A DNA stretch of 64,000 nt from Variovorax boronicumulans (GTDB lineage: Bacteria; Pseudomonadota; Gammaproteobacteria; Burkholderiales; Burkholderiaceae_C): positions 1-64,000 of the forward strand of contig NZ_JARXVG010000021.1 of assembly GCF_029892485.1 (NCBI RefSeq), given 5' to 3'. Below are positions 8,927 through 18,176 of this stretch, one piece after another. The stretch's first letter is position 1, and each line of letters starts with the position of its first letter. Below the pieces are notes generated by a model. That model was not told the DNA's origin, made no database searches, and saw only the letters and a list, made by a program, of their open reading frames with translations. Made by a program: the position numbers and the translations under genes.

Positions 8927-10230
8927 AAGCACGCGGGCAACCAGCTTCCGCTCCGACCGGCAAGAAGCCATCTTGAGGCGCGCCGACCTGGTCAGCCCTG
9001 CTCGATGCTCCGGATGCCAGTCGATGCGCGTGGTGCACACCTGCTGCCGCCGGTGAACGCGCTCAAGGAGGTCATTTTCGACGCAGCGGCCGGCCATTTA
9101 CGCAGTCGGCGCGGCGGTCGAATTCGTGCGGGCTACTTTGCGCAAAGGCCAGCAATGAACAAGCCTTCGGCCTCATAACCGTCCACGAGCCGAAACCCTC
9201 TCACCATTTGTACGTCCATAGCCTGAGTGCGGTATGCGCCAGAGGTGTCGAGGTCCATCAACTGCCCTTTGAAAAACCCACTCGGTAGCCCGAGACCATG
9301 AACCCAGGCAGGCTGTTTGCCTTCTTCACCATGTCGGCGGCTCGCATGTTCATGCGGTGGAGCTCAGCGATCTACCGGCCAGCGGTGGGAACTGCCGCTC
9401 AATCCGACGAGGAACGCGTGTGCAGATGCCCTCGAGGAGGTTTGCCGAAATTTGGAGGCGGTGTTCGGCAGGTGCTTCCGCCGACATACAAAGATGCCGC
9501 CGCGGTTGAGCGTACCGGCCGCGAAAGCATCAACAACAAGAGAAGGCGGACTTCGAGGCCCGGCGTAACGCCGCCGGCCAGACCTGGCCTACCGCGAGTA
9601 CGTGGCCTTTACCAAGTCCGGCCACCGCTTTTGGCGCGCTGGCTTGAGCACAAAAGCTACAGCCATGAGATCAAGCTGAGCAGCTTCTATTGCCCGACCA
9701 TCTGCGTGAGCGACGCCAAGTTGATTGCCGCAGCGCGGAGGAAGAGCCAAACCCAGGCGCGTTGCGTCTTCAAGGTCGGTGAGCCCGGTGGGCTCCCTGC
9801 CAACCGCGTGCCGTCGAGCGAACTGACCGAGAAGCAGCATGTCCAGGCCGACGTGGACAGCGAGGCGCGCACAACCGCCGAGCAGGTAAAGATCAAGAGA
9901 GAAGCGTAAGGGGCCGGGTGCTCGCGAGGGCCCAGGACGACAAACAGCGCGCCTGGTGCACCACGGAACCCAATCGCCGAGAGTCTTTCTAACGCATCCG
10001 GTGTGGTCCCGGACTCACCATGGCCTGCTGAAGGTAGCCGCGAGGCCATCGCAACACACAGGTGGGTGGGGCAGTAGCTTTTTTAACGACAACCGTTGAC
10101 AAGAGCGACGCGCGCAACCGCGCGTTCAGCAGACAGTAGTGCCCCTCGCCGGAGAGTTCCCACCGGTGCGCTTCATGCACGCGCTTGCGCGCAATGACGC
10201 GCGCCGAGATGACATGGAGTCGGCAGGTAT
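8927..10230 (+). other. Long stretch without a recognisable gene; possible decayed coding DNA
   Basis: About 1.3 kb between the amidase and the epoxide-hydrolase terminator. One 203-codon frame is open at 9298-9909 but has no ribosome site and an Arg/Pro-rich first half. Protein-like wording appears in short pieces in different frames, for example AYREYVAFTKSGHRFWRA around 9590-9650 and WLEHKSYSHEIKLSSFYCP around 9640-9700, the second inside the 9298 frame. This suggests a decayed gene with frameshifts. I do not recognise the family. Confidence 0.35.
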
Positions 10231-10256
10231 GTGTATCCGGCGATTGCCGGATACAC
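10231..10256 (-). terminator. Perfect 11-bp hairpin after the epoxide hydrolase gene
   Basis: GTGTATCCGGC and its exact complement GCCGGATACAC, separated by GATT, lie 8 bases beyond the stop codon of the minus-strand gene at 10265. There is no T run, so it may be a Rho-assisted terminator or an mRNA 3'-protecting hairpin rather than a classical terminator. Confidence 0.55.
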
Positions 10257-10264
10257 GATCGACC

Positions 10265-11626
10265 CTACTTGCGCAGGGACTTGAAAGCAGACCTCATCTC
10301 CTCTGCAAACAGCTGCGGTTGTTCCCACGCCGCAAAGTGGCCACCGCGATCGACTTCGTTGAAGTAGTAGAGCGATGGGTAAGCGCGCTGTGCCCACGAC
10401 TTCGGTGCCCTATAGATTTCCCCCGGAAAGACCGTGATCGCAACCGGGACCGTGATCTCGGTTGTTCGCTGGGCGGCGGAGCTGAAGTTGTTGTTGTTGT
10501 TTTCCCAGTAGAACCTCGACGACGAACTGGCCGTGTTCGTGAGCCAATAGAGCGAGATGTCATCAAGGATCTTCTCCCTGCCCAGCACCGCCTCGGCATT
10601 TCCGGAAGGATATGTCCATTCGGTGATCTTCTCGTACATGAAGGCGGCAAGGCCCGCCGGCGAATCGTTGAGGCCGTAACCGACCGTTTGCGGCCGCGTG
10701 ACCATCATGGCGCCGTAAGCAGCGTTGCGAGCGAAGAACTTGCTCAGTGTTTGATACGCCGTCCGCTCAGCGTCGGACAACCCAGCTGGTGGCTCCTCGC
10801 CCGCGTGAATGCCCTTGACGAGCTCGGGCGGCACCGTAGCTGGCATGTTCAGATGGATACCCAGAAGACCCTTTGGTTTTTGCCGGGCCATTGCATCCGA
10901 GATCACAGAGCCATGGTCGCCACCTTGGGCCACGTATTGGGTGTATTTCAGGCGATGCATCAACACATCCCATGCCCGGGCCACGCGGTCAGGCCCCCAC
11001 CCGAGGTCTTTCGGCTTGCCGGAAAAACCATGCCCAGGAATGGCCGGTATCACGACATCGAAGGCATCTTCAGGACGCCCACCAAACGCAGTGGGATCCG
11101 TCAAAGGGCCGATCGCGTCGATGAATTCCAGCGGAGACCCTGGCCATCCGTGCGTAAGGATGATTGGCAAGGCGTTCGGATGGCGTGACCGCACGTGAAT
11201 GAACTGAATATCGACACCGTCGATCGTTGTGACGAACTGGGGCAAGCCGTTGAGTTTTGCTTCAACCTTGCGCCAGTCGTAGTCAGTACCCCAATGCTTC
11301 GCCAGCAACTGGAGCTTGGCCAACTGGACGCCCTGGGACGAGTCGTCCACGGTTTCCTTGTCTGGCCATCGCGTTGCTTGCATCCGGACTTTCAGATCCT
11401 TCAGCGCCTTGTCCGAGACATGGATCTTGAAAGGACGGATCGCCTCGGACGACGGCGCAGTCTGACTCGCCTTTTGATCGCCAGCTGAAACCCCGGCGCT
11501 GGCCTGGCCCGCTGATGCGAGACCCGATGCAATCAAGAGGCTGGCCACGCAGATGGCGGAAGTGATCCGAGCTTTCGGTCGTTGCTGCTGAGCATTTCGA
11601 TAGTTGTTCACGGGAAGAATCTCCAT
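10265..11626 (-). CDS. Exported epoxide hydrolase (microsomal-type, EHN domain)
   Basis: 453 residues from ATG 11626; a GTG at 11611 has a better-spaced GGAGA site and is an alternative start. Residues ~20-48 form a signal peptide. Residues ~62-175 are the epoxide-hydrolase N-terminal domain, followed by the alpha/beta hydrolase core: oxyanion motif HGWPGS at 159-164, IPGHGFSGKP at ~196-205, nucleophile Asp237 in GGDHGS, a lid region rich in aromatic residues, and the charge-relay His430 in GGHFAAWEQP. These enzymes open epoxide rings with water through an alkyl-enzyme ester. The gene is last in a minus-strand group with a MAPEG protein (24-base gap) and a Tat hydrolase, suggesting a detoxification function. 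A low-complexity Asn run (WENNNNNFSS) lies in the lid. Confidence 0.9.
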   Translation of the reverse strand: MEILPVNNYRNAQQQRPKARITSAICVASLLIASGLASAGQASAGVSAGDQKASQTAPSSEAIRPFKIHVSDKALKDLKVRMQATRWPDKETVDDSSQGVQLAKLQLLAKHWGTDYDWRKVEAKLNGLPQFVTTIDGVDIQFIHVRSRHPNALPIILTHGWPGSPLEFIDAIGPLTDPTAFGGRPEDAFDVVIPAIPGHGFSGKPKDLGWGPDRVARAWDVLMHRLKYTQYVAQGGDHGSVISDAMARQKPKGLLGIHLNMPATVPPELVKGIHAGEEPPAGLSDAERTAYQTLSKFFARNAAYGAMMVTRPQTVGYGLNDSPAGLAAFMYEKITEWTYPSGNAEAVLGREKILDDISLYWLTNTASSSSRFYWENNNNNFSSAAQRTTEITVPVAITVFPGEIYRAPKSWAQRAYPSLYYFNEVDRGGHFAAWEQPQLFAEEMRSAFKSLRK

Positions 11627-11650
11627 TGATAAGTGAGCGGGTGGCGGCCT

Positions 11651-12049
11651 TCAGGCCAGGATGACGAAAATGGATAGCCAGATGCCAATCACGTAGGTCA
11701 GCGTTGCGCCCACGGCCCGCAGAGCATTCGGCTGCGACAACGACGAGCAGGTGATCAGTCCAACAGCAAGGAGGACGCGCGCTGCTGTGGCGACTGCGAT
11801 AAGGCCCAGAGCCAGACGCCCGGGCTGGTGAGCGCCGACGACCAGAAATAGCACGGCCAGGAACGGGACATATTCGGCCGTGTTGCCATGCGCCCGGATG
11901 AGGCGATTGAGCAAATGGTCAGGGTAAGGCGCGGTGCCGGTGAAGACCTTGGTCTTGCCACGGACAACCGTCACGGCGAGTCCGAGTCCAAAGAGCAGCA
12001 AGCCCAAGATCGCGACACTGATGACTGCGAGAATGCTCATGTTCGACAT
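11651..12049 (-). CDS. MAPEG-family membrane protein
   Basis: 132 residues from ATG 12049, the start that places the first membrane helix at the N-terminus (MSNMSILAVISVAIL). Four hydrophobic helices can be seen at ~5-27, ~58-78, ~82-102 and ~112-131. The loop between the first two holds the MAPEG pattern NRLIRAHGNTAEYVPF, with the Arg-x-x-x-N and E-x-x-P residues used for glutathione binding in eukaryotic members. Bacterial members are poorly characterised, some with glutathione transferase or peroxidase activity. It sits between a hydrolase and an epoxide hydrolase on the same strand. Confidence 0.85.
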   Translation of the reverse strand: MSNMSILAVISVAILGLLLFGLGLAVTVVRGKTKVFTGTAPYPDHLLNRLIRAHGNTAEYVPFLAVLFLVVGAHQPGRLALGLIAVATAARVLLAVGLITCSSLSQPNALRAVGATLTYVIGIWLSIFVILA

Positions 12050-12210
12050 GTTGGATTCCAAATGGGAGAGACGGTCACTGCGCGTGCGATGAGGGGCACA
12101 AGAGCGATCGGAGGGATTGGGCGTCTGACTCCAGGCCGTGCCCTTCATAACTTTTGTCGCCAGGTTCGAGTGATTGCAGAAACTGATTCAGTTCAACTCA
12201 AGAAGGCCGT

Positions 12211-13227
12211 CTACGCGCGGGTCACGTCGATCACGGCCTTCGCAAAAGCCTCGGGTGCTTCCTGCGGCAGGTTGTGGCCGATGCCGCCGCTGGCCAACCG
12301 GTGCTCGTAGCGGCCCGAGAACTTCTTCGCGTAGGCGCTGGGTTCGGGGTGCGGTGCGCCGTTGGCGTCGCCTTCCAGCGTGATGGTCGGCACCGTGATC
12401 ACCGGTGCCTTGGCGAGCCGGCTCTCCAGCGCGTCGTACTTGGCCTCGCCCTCGGCCAGGCCCAAGCGCCAGCGGTAGTTGTGAACCGTGATGGCCACAT
12501 GGTCGGGGTTCTCGAATGCCACGGCGCTGCGATCGAAGGTGGCCGCATCGAAGTTCCACTTGGGCGATGCGAGCTGCCAGATGAGCTTGGCGAAGTCGTG
12601 GCGGTTCTTCTCGTAGCCCGCGCGGCCACGCTCGGTCGCGAAGTAGTACTGGTACCACCACTGCAATTCAGCCTGCGGCGGCAGCGGCGTCTTGCCGGCC
12701 TCCTGGCTGCCGATCAGATAGCCGCTGACCGACACCAGCGCCTTCACACGCTCGGGCCACAGCGCGGCCATGATGCACGCGGTGCGCGCGCCCCAGTCGC
12801 AACCGGCGACGGTGGCACTCTGGATCTTGAGCGCGTCCATCAGCGCGATGATGTCCACGGCGACCACCGACTGTTGGCCATTGCGCGGCGTGTCGGCCGA
12901 CAGGAAGCGGGTGGTGCCGTAGCCGCGCAGGTACGGCACGATCACGCGAAAGCCCGCGGCGGCCAGCTGCGGCGCGACGTCCACGAACATGTGGATGTCG
13001 TAGGGCCAGCCGTGAAGAAGAATCACCGGCGCGCCGTTCGCCGGGCCTGCCTCGAAGTAGCCGATCCGCAAGCCGTTGGCTTCGATGCTCTTGAGCGGTT
13101 CAAGGCGCTTGAGCGCACCAGCGGACTGGGCGAACGCCGGCGTGATCGCTGCGAGCTGAGCCGCTGCAGCGCTCAGCGCCGTCGCAGTGAGGAAAGATCT
13201 GCGGGGAAGTTGGAACGACGATGTCAT
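12211..13227 (-). CDS. Tat-exported alpha/beta hydrolase (aspartate nucleophile)
   Basis: 338 residues from ATG 13227 with CAGGA upstream. The protein starts with a Tat signal (LPRRSFLTATALSAAAAQ) cleaved near AFAQS. The core shows LLHGWPYDIHMF (oxyanion, ~70-81), VPYLRGYGTTRF (~97-108), the nucleophile elbow AGCDWGAR with Asp144, and the catalytic His318 in GGIGHNLPQ. An Asp nucleophile points to epoxide hydrolase or haloalkane dehalogenase-type chemistry rather than ester hydrolysis; the substrate is unknown. It is paralogous to the gene cut at 1-215 and keeps the same upstream element. Probably the first gene of a group with the MAPEG and epoxide hydrolase genes (162-base gap to the MAPEG start). 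Confidence 0.9.
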   Translation of the reverse strand: MTSSFQLPRRSFLTATALSAAAAQLAAITPAFAQSAGALKRLEPLKSIEANGLRIGYFEAGPANGAPVILLHGWPYDIHMFVDVAPQLAAAGFRVIVPYLRGYGTTRFLSADTPRNGQQSVVAVDIIALMDALKIQSATVAGCDWGARTACIMAALWPERVKALVSVSGYLIGSQEAGKTPLPPQAELQWWYQYYFATERGRAGYEKNRHDFAKLIWQLASPKWNFDAATFDRSAVAFENPDHVAITVHNYRWRLGLAEGEAKYDALESRLAKAPVITVPTITLEGDANGAPHPEPSAYAKKFSGRYEHRLASGGIGHNLPQEAPEAFAKAVIDVTRA

Positions 13228-13310
13228 TGAAATATCCTGAGAGATGGACCGTGGCGGAAGTGCTTGCGGGTTCAATGCTGCGCGCAGGAATCTCTCTCTT
13301 ACCTTGTTGC

Positions 13311-13353
13311 GTATCGCTCTGTATCTGGGTTTGTTTTTTGAACAATACATTTC
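13311..13353 (-). promoter_or_regulatory. Conserved upstream element of the second Tat-hydrolase paralogue
   Basis: The same GTATCgctctGTATC direct repeat (13311-13325) and ACAATACATTTC block (13342-13353) as at 300-342, with identical 31-bp offset and different DNA between them. Likely a promoter/operator driving the hydrolase-MAPEG-epoxide hydrolase group. Confidence 0.5.
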
Positions 13354-13437
13354 AAAATTCCGGATTTCGAAGGCATGCGCTTGGTGACCTTGCCTCCGAA
13401 AAACGTATCTCTTGCTGGGCGTGACAATTCAAGCTCA

Positions 13438-13862
13438 GCGCCGCCGATCGCAAGCGCGAGGACATGACACGCGACATCGTGATCAATGCACTGCACATGG
13501 CGTGGGTCAAGCGTCATCCGGGCAAGCACGCCGGACTGATCTTCCACAGCGAGAGGGGCAGTCAACACGCTAGTCACGACCCAGAGCCGTGCTCGCCGAG
13601 TGCGGCACTACCAGTTCGATGAGCCGCAAAGGCAACTGTTGGAACAACGCGTGCAGCGAGACGCTGTTCGGGTCATTGAAGGTGGAACGGCTACATGGAC
13701 GCTGTTATGAAACCAGGCGCGAGGCCGAGGGGAAAATCATCGACTGCACTCGACGCTGGCCTACGTTAGCCCGATGCATTCGGCAAGACTGGCTTTCCAG
13801 TCAGCCAAGGCAAGTCAGCTCAAGAGCTCGACTACAAGGTACGGATTCCAGGGGCCAGGTCA
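13438..13862 (+). mobile_element. Remnant of an IS3-family transposase gene (orfB 3' part)
   Basis: The last half of an rve integrase-core transposase, broken by frameshifts. One frame reads ALHMAWVKRHPGKHAGLIFHSERGSQHAS (13480-13575 region; HSxRGSQ is the second catalytic Asp region of IS3 transposases, with the Asp changed to Glu). The next frame reads SSMSRKGNCWNNACSETLFGSLK (13613-13680), carrying the catalytic Glu. A third frame reads LHSTLAYVSPM (13745-13780). The 5' half and orfA are absent, so this is an inactive relic. It lies directly upstream of the Tat hydrolase promoter region, next to a segment that exists in two copies in the window. Confidence 0.85.
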
Positions 13863-13927
13863 CCGAACAAGTTAGCGCGAGGACACTCGCGGCTCGTCGA
13901 GGTTGCTCGACCTGTGTGAAAGCGACT

Positions 13928-14305
13928 TCAGTCGTGCTCAAGCGCGCGATTTATCCAAGCTTCCAACTCGCAAGCGTCGATCGGCTTTTCGATCAGACAC
14001 AGCGCTGTGCTGACCCGTACTCGCTCGCGAACGCGGGTCGATGCGAACGCGGTGATGAACAGCGTGGGAATGCGGATGCCCCGCCGCAAGAGCTGATCCA
14101 GCAACTGGATGCCGTCCATCGCCGGCATTTGCACATCGCATACCAGGCAACGTGTACGAGCCGCCATGTCGGAAGCAAGGAATGCCGAGGCCGATGCGAA
14201 CTCACATGCCTCCCATCCGAGCGAGCGCACCAGACTGCTGGTCGCGGTGCGCACGAATGGATCGTCGTCGACGATAGACACGAGTTCGGTACTGGGGGGA
14301 TGCAA
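13928..14305 (-). CDS. Single-domain response regulator (receiver only)
   Basis: 125 residues consisting of one CheY-like receiver: acidic pocket IVDDD at 11-15, phospho-acceptor Asp57 in CDVQMPAMDG, the switch Thr/Ser strand LFITAF (~82-87), and the conserved Lys107 in IEKP. No output domain follows. The wording is like FixJ-type receivers. It lies immediately downstream of a FixJ-type regulator gene on the same strand (139 bases apart) and could act as a phosphate sink, a relay intermediate or a partner-binding receiver in that pathway. Confidence 0.85.
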   Translation of the reverse strand: MHPPSTELVSIVDDDPFVRTATSSLVRSLGWEACEFASASAFLASDMAARTRCLVCDVQMPAMDGIQLLDQLLRRGIRIPTLFITAFASTRVRERVRVSTALCLIEKPIDACELEAWINRALEHD

Positions 14306-14443
14306 AGGAAGATTCCGGCTTTTTACCTAGTATGCGGCGGGGCCTGTCCCGTCGTTGCCCGGTGTCCCAGAATACTGCCCCTCGCGGGCAGCGCCATCAT
14401 ATGTAGGTATGGGCGGGCGGCGCCCACCCGATTGGCGGCGTAC

Positions 14444-15160
14444 TCAAGTAAGGTTCTGCACGACGCCTAGCGCTTCCATCTTACGTACCAGTTCCGCGAC
14501 AGAGCGCGAATTCATTTTTCGCATGGCCTGGCCTCGATGGATTTTGGCGGTGATCTCCGCGATTCCCATGTTGGCGGCGATCTGCTTGTTCATCAGCCCT
14601 GTCGCCACGTGCTGCACCACCTCGCGTTCGCGGGGTGTCAGAGAGTTCCAGTTGTCACGCAGTTCACCCAGCATGCGCCTGACCTTAAGGCGCTTCGCGT
14701 CGTTGTCCAGCGCGGCGGTGACCGCATCGATCATGTCCTGGTCACGAAAGGGTTTGCTCAGGAAGTCCACGGCGCCGGCCTTCATCGCCTTCACCGTCAT
14801 GGCGATGTCACCATGGCCGGTCATGAAAATGATGGGAATTGAAGGGAGGTCGAGTTGGAGCAGGCTCTGCTGCAACGCAAGGCCGCTTTGACCACGCAGG
14901 CGCACATCAAGCACGAGGCAGGACGGCCCGCCTGCGCGCGGCGCGGCAAGGAATTCTTCGGTAGTAGCGAAGGCACGGACCTCCAAGTCGATGGAGCGCA
15001 GGAGACTGCCCAGTGCACCACGCACCAGCTCTTCGTCATCGACGATGTAGACGACCCGGGATTCCTGATCTTCCTGGGATTGTGGCGAGGCGGCCGTGCG
15101 CGAAAGCATGGAATTGGGCATTGCAGCGTTTGCAGGTGTCACTCGTGAAGCGGGCCGCAT
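14444..15160 (-). CDS. FixJ/NarL-type response regulator (copy 1)
   Basis: 238 residues from ATG 15160, which has a CAGGGA site; internal ATGs at codons 14 and 18 are possible. The receiver spans ~36-155, with VVYIVDDEE, phospho-acceptor Asp85 in LVLDVRLRG, MTGHGD and the Lys in FLSKPF. A LuxR-type helix-turn-helix follows (SLTPREREVVQHVATGLMN..QIA, ~170-225). The receiver and HTH are nearly identical, at DNA level too, to the regulator at 20292-20957; differences cluster in the linker around MLGELRDNWN versus SLHESRVRWE and at the N-terminus. It lies 133 bases downstream of the winged-helix ATPase gene. Confidence 0.93.
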   Translation of the reverse strand: MRPASRVTPANAAMPNSMLSRTAASPQSQEDQESRVVYIVDDEELVRGALGSLLRSIDLEVRAFATTEEFLAAPRAGGPSCLVLDVRLRGQSGLALQQSLLQLDLPSIPIIFMTGHGDIAMTVKAMKAGAVDFLSKPFRDQDMIDAVTAALDNDAKRLKVRRMLGELRDNWNSLTPREREVVQHVATGLMNKQIAANMGIAEITAKIHRGQAMRKMNSRSVAELVRKMEALGVVQNLT

Positions 15161-15293
15161 CGCGTCCCTGCTTTAAGTTAACAGAAGCAACGCCATCGCT
15201 ACATAGCTCGCATACGCAGAGAGGGGGCGACCATACGAACAGATGATGCCGTTTCTGCAGCAGCGAACCAAGGCCATCCGCCCCGCCTCTTCT

Positions 15294-18176
15294 TCAGACG
15301 GACGCGTCGTTCGTCTGGCCCAAAAGCTCTTCCGCGTCTTGTAGATCCGCCGTCTCGAAGCCTTCAGTGTAGTGAGCAAGGACACTTTGTAGCAGGGATT
15401 GCGCCTCGCGTTTGCGTCCGCCTGCTTGCCACAGCCGCGCAAGGTCTAGCGCCGTTCGAAGCTCCCACGCGCGCGCGCCTTGATGCCTGCTGCTGGCAAG
15501 CGACTGAATGAGACATTCCTCGGCTTCTTCCTTGCGCGACGGCGACACGCGCGACAACGCGCGAGCCTTGGCCCGAAGGAGTTCCGGAAGGTTGTATAGA
15601 TCGCCCTTTGCATGCACCAACGCCAGGGTGTCGTCCAGAAGTTCAAGTGCGTCGGTTGTCTTCCCCAAGGCGGTAAGTCCCTCGGCGAGCGTGAGGTTGA
15701 ATGCCGTGGTGAGCAACTCATACCGAGATTCGCGTAGCTCCACCAGGCAGTCCTGAATGGCTTGAACGCCCCGCGTGGCATCGCCTCGCCTGACAGCCAG
15801 TTCGCCCTTGACTCCTCGGCCCACAGCCAGGTAGGGCGTGAGGGAATGAGCTTCCGCATAGGCGATAAATCGGTTGATGTCCTGTTCGGCGCGCTCCAGA
15901 TCGCCGACCCACATGTACACCGATACAGCCCAGATCAATGCGATGCAAAGGGTGACGGGATGGTTCAGTTGCCGCGCTTCGTCGACAGCACGCTGCGCGA
16001 GCACGACGGCCTGCGACGGGTAGCCTTGAAGCCACAAGGTCCTGGCCAGCGCAATGCACGCCCGGTTGCGAAGATCGAAACCCGAATAGATGCTGCTGTC
16101 CTGTAGCGAGTCGGTCGATCCGGCGATCGCCGCCTCCAGCAGCCGCCTGGCTTGAGGCTGGTCGCCCAACAGATGGTTGCACAGCCCGACCAGAGAGTTG
16201 GCGGCCGCGACAGCGGCGGCATCGCCGAGAGTGCTGGCAACCCGGGCACAACGATGCGCATAACTCAACGATTCAACGAAGTCGCCGATTCGTTCGTGAA
16301 AAATCTGAAGCCGCCCGAGCAACTGAACTTGGCTGGTTGCGTCGTCGAGCGCCTCGGCCACCTCAAGGCTTCGTTCAAGGGCGGCTCTTACCTCGTCGCT
16401 GTTGCCTCGGGTGAACATTTGCGACAGCCCGATGGCTGCCTGCAGGTGCATTTCAATCGCGCTGCAACGCATTGCCGGGGGCAACTGCGCAAGCGCCTGT
16501 TTTGACCAGCTGTGGCACTCGGCAAGTAATGACTTTGCCATGAACGCAGGCACCGCCGCCGATGCCAGTGAAACAGCCAACTCCGGCGCGCGGCTGCGCC
16601 CAAAGCACCATGTAAGGGCTGCCCGTACGTTTCCCAGGTCGGCCACATCAAATGCATCGCCCGGTGCATGCTGAGCGTTGCGCAAGGACGCTTCGTGGGT
16701 AGTTGCCACCTGTTGTAGACGATCGCAAAAGTAGAGTGCATGCCGCAGCGATGCGCCGTCCAAGGTTTCTTCGCCAGCCTTCGAAAGCGCATATGTGCGC
16801 GTACTCTCAAGAAGTCGGTACCGGGTAAGGGTGCCCGATTGGTGGATGGCGAGCAGCGACTTCTCCGCCAAGCTTGCGATCGCGTTGACGATCTGTTCCT
16901 TGGACAGGTCTTTCGCATCCGCTACGTGACGGGCGGCATCGAGCGAGAAGTAGCCGACAAAGACACACAATCGGCAGAGAACAAGGCGCTCGTGAACATC
17001 AAGAAGCTCGTAACTCCAGTCCAGCATCGCCTGTAGCGTCTGGTGCCGAGGCTGTGCACCACGCTGGCCAAGCCATGAGAGCGCGAGCCGCTCGTCCAGG
17101 AGCGCAGCCGTCTGGTGCAGTCCATAAGTCGATACGCGGCGCGCTGCAAGTTCGATCGCTAATGCCACACCATCGAGTTTTCTGCAGATGTTCGCGATGA
17201 CGGGGGCGTCAATACCGTTCAGATCGAGCGTGCTTCCACTTGCCTCAGCCCGGTGCACGAACAGGTGTGTGGCGGGGTACATGAGGATTTCGCGAGCGCC
17301 GAGACCGGGGAGGTCGGGCGGGCTGGCAAACGGATTGAGCAGGTGGACATATTCCCCTTGAACCCGCAGAGCCTCCCGGCTCGTTGCCAGAATATGGATG
17401 CGGGGTGCTGCCTGAAAGATCCTCTCCACCAGGGAAGCCGCCGCTGCAATCACGTGCTCGCAGTTGTCGAGGATCAGCAGCATTCGGCGCTCGCGCAGGT
17501 ACGAGATCAGGCTGGGAACCGGATCGGCGGAACGCACTGAGAGCCGCAGCATGGAGGCGATGGCGGTAGGTACCAGAGAAGGGTCGGCGAGTGTCGCGAG
17601 ATCTACGAAGACGATAGCGCCAGCGAAGTCAGCCAGCAGATCGTGCCCTGCCCGGATCGCGACCGTTGTCTTGCCAACGCCGCCGGTGCCGACCAACGTG
17701 ACAAAGCGTCCCTTGGTGAGCTGCGCCGTGACTGCGGCCAGATCTTCGGTACGGCCAACCAACAAGCTCGGCTGCGCGGGCAAGCGTGGCTCGAGGTGGG
17801 ATTCATCCTGTTCCACCTGGACATCCGGCTCACTGGAGGTTCTGGAAATCTTGGCGACGAAGCAGTACCCCCGGCCAACAATATTCGACACATACCGGGC
17901 TCCGTCCTGCCCATCGCCGAGCGCCTGCCGCAGCATCGTGATCTGATAGCGCAGGCTGCCGTCCGATATAACCACGCCAGGCCAAGCCTCCGCGAGGAGT
18001 TCTTCCTTGCTTACGATGAGATTTGCCTTGGCAATCAGCGCGAGGAGGACATCCATTGCACGACCACCCAGCTCCAATGGCACACCGTTGCGTGTCAGGA
18101 GCCGCTCGTTCACACGCAGACTGAACTGGCCAAATGAAACGATCTCATCTGCCTTAACGGGTAGCGCTTTCCTCAT
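15294..18176 (-). CDS. Winged-helix DNA-binding / NB-ATPase / TPR transcriptional regulator
   Basis: 960 residues. Residues ~12-110 are an OmpR/CadC-type winged helix (IVSFGQFSLRVNERLL, then GGRAMDVLLALI, then the ISDGSLRYQITMLRQALGD recognition region and the GRGYCFVAK wing). A signal-transduction ATPase follows: Walker A GTGGVGKTT at 163-171 and Walker B MLLILDNCEH at ~232-241. The remainder (~350-960) is alpha-helical with TPR-like repeats that in this family sense ligands or proteins. Such STAND regulators couple nucleotide state to promoter binding. It has no receiver domain. It is upstream of the FixJ-type regulator at 14444 on the same strand. No ribosome site is obvious before the ATG. 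Confidence 0.9.
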   Translation of the reverse strand: MRKALPVKADEIVSFGQFSLRVNERLLTRNGVPLELGGRAMDVLLALIAKANLIVSKEELLAEAWPGVVISDGSLRYQITMLRQALGDGQDGARYVSNIVGRGYCFVAKISRTSSEPDVQVEQDESHLEPRLPAQPSLLVGRTEDLAAVTAQLTKGRFVTLVGTGGVGKTTVAIRAGHDLLADFAGAIVFVDLATLADPSLVPTAIASMLRLSVRSADPVPSLISYLRERRMLLILDNCEHVIAAAASLVERIFQAAPRIHILATSREALRVQGEYVHLLNPFASPPDLPGLGAREILMYPATHLFVHRAEASGSTLDLNGIDAPVIANICRKLDGVALAIELAARRVSTYGLHQTAALLDERLALSWLGQRGAQPRHQTLQAMLDWSYELLDVHERLVLCRLCVFVGYFSLDAARHVADAKDLSKEQIVNAIASLAEKSLLAIHQSGTLTRYRLLESTRTYALSKAGEETLDGASLRHALYFCDRLQQVATTHEASLRNAQHAPGDAFDVADLGNVRAALTWCFGRSRAPELAVSLASAAVPAFMAKSLLAECHSWSKQALAQLPPAMRCSAIEMHLQAAIGLSQMFTRGNSDEVRAALERSLEVAEALDDATSQVQLLGRLQIFHERIGDFVESLSYAHRCARVASTLGDAAAVAAANSLVGLCNHLLGDQPQARRLLEAAIAGSTDSLQDSSIYSGFDLRNRACIALARTLWLQGYPSQAVVLAQRAVDEARQLNHPVTLCIALIWAVSVYMWVGDLERAEQDINRFIAYAEAHSLTPYLAVGRGVKGELAVRRGDATRGVQAIQDCLVELRESRYELLTTAFNLTLAEGLTALGKTTDALELLDDTLALVHAKGDLYNLPELLRAKARALSRVSPSRKEEAEECLIQSLASSRHQGARAWELRTALDLARLWQAGGRKREAQSLLQSVLAHYTEGFETADLQDAEELLGQTNDASV

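Noticed and set aside
9298..9909. A 203-codon plus-strand frame in the amidase-epoxide hydrolase gap
   Set aside because: No ribosome site, Arg/Pro-rich first half and better protein-like wording in other frames. Treated as decayed or non-coding DNA.
13589..14470. A 293-codon plus-strand frame running from the IS3 remnant into the receiver gene
   Set aside because: Only its start carries transposase wording; the rest is antisense to the response regulator.
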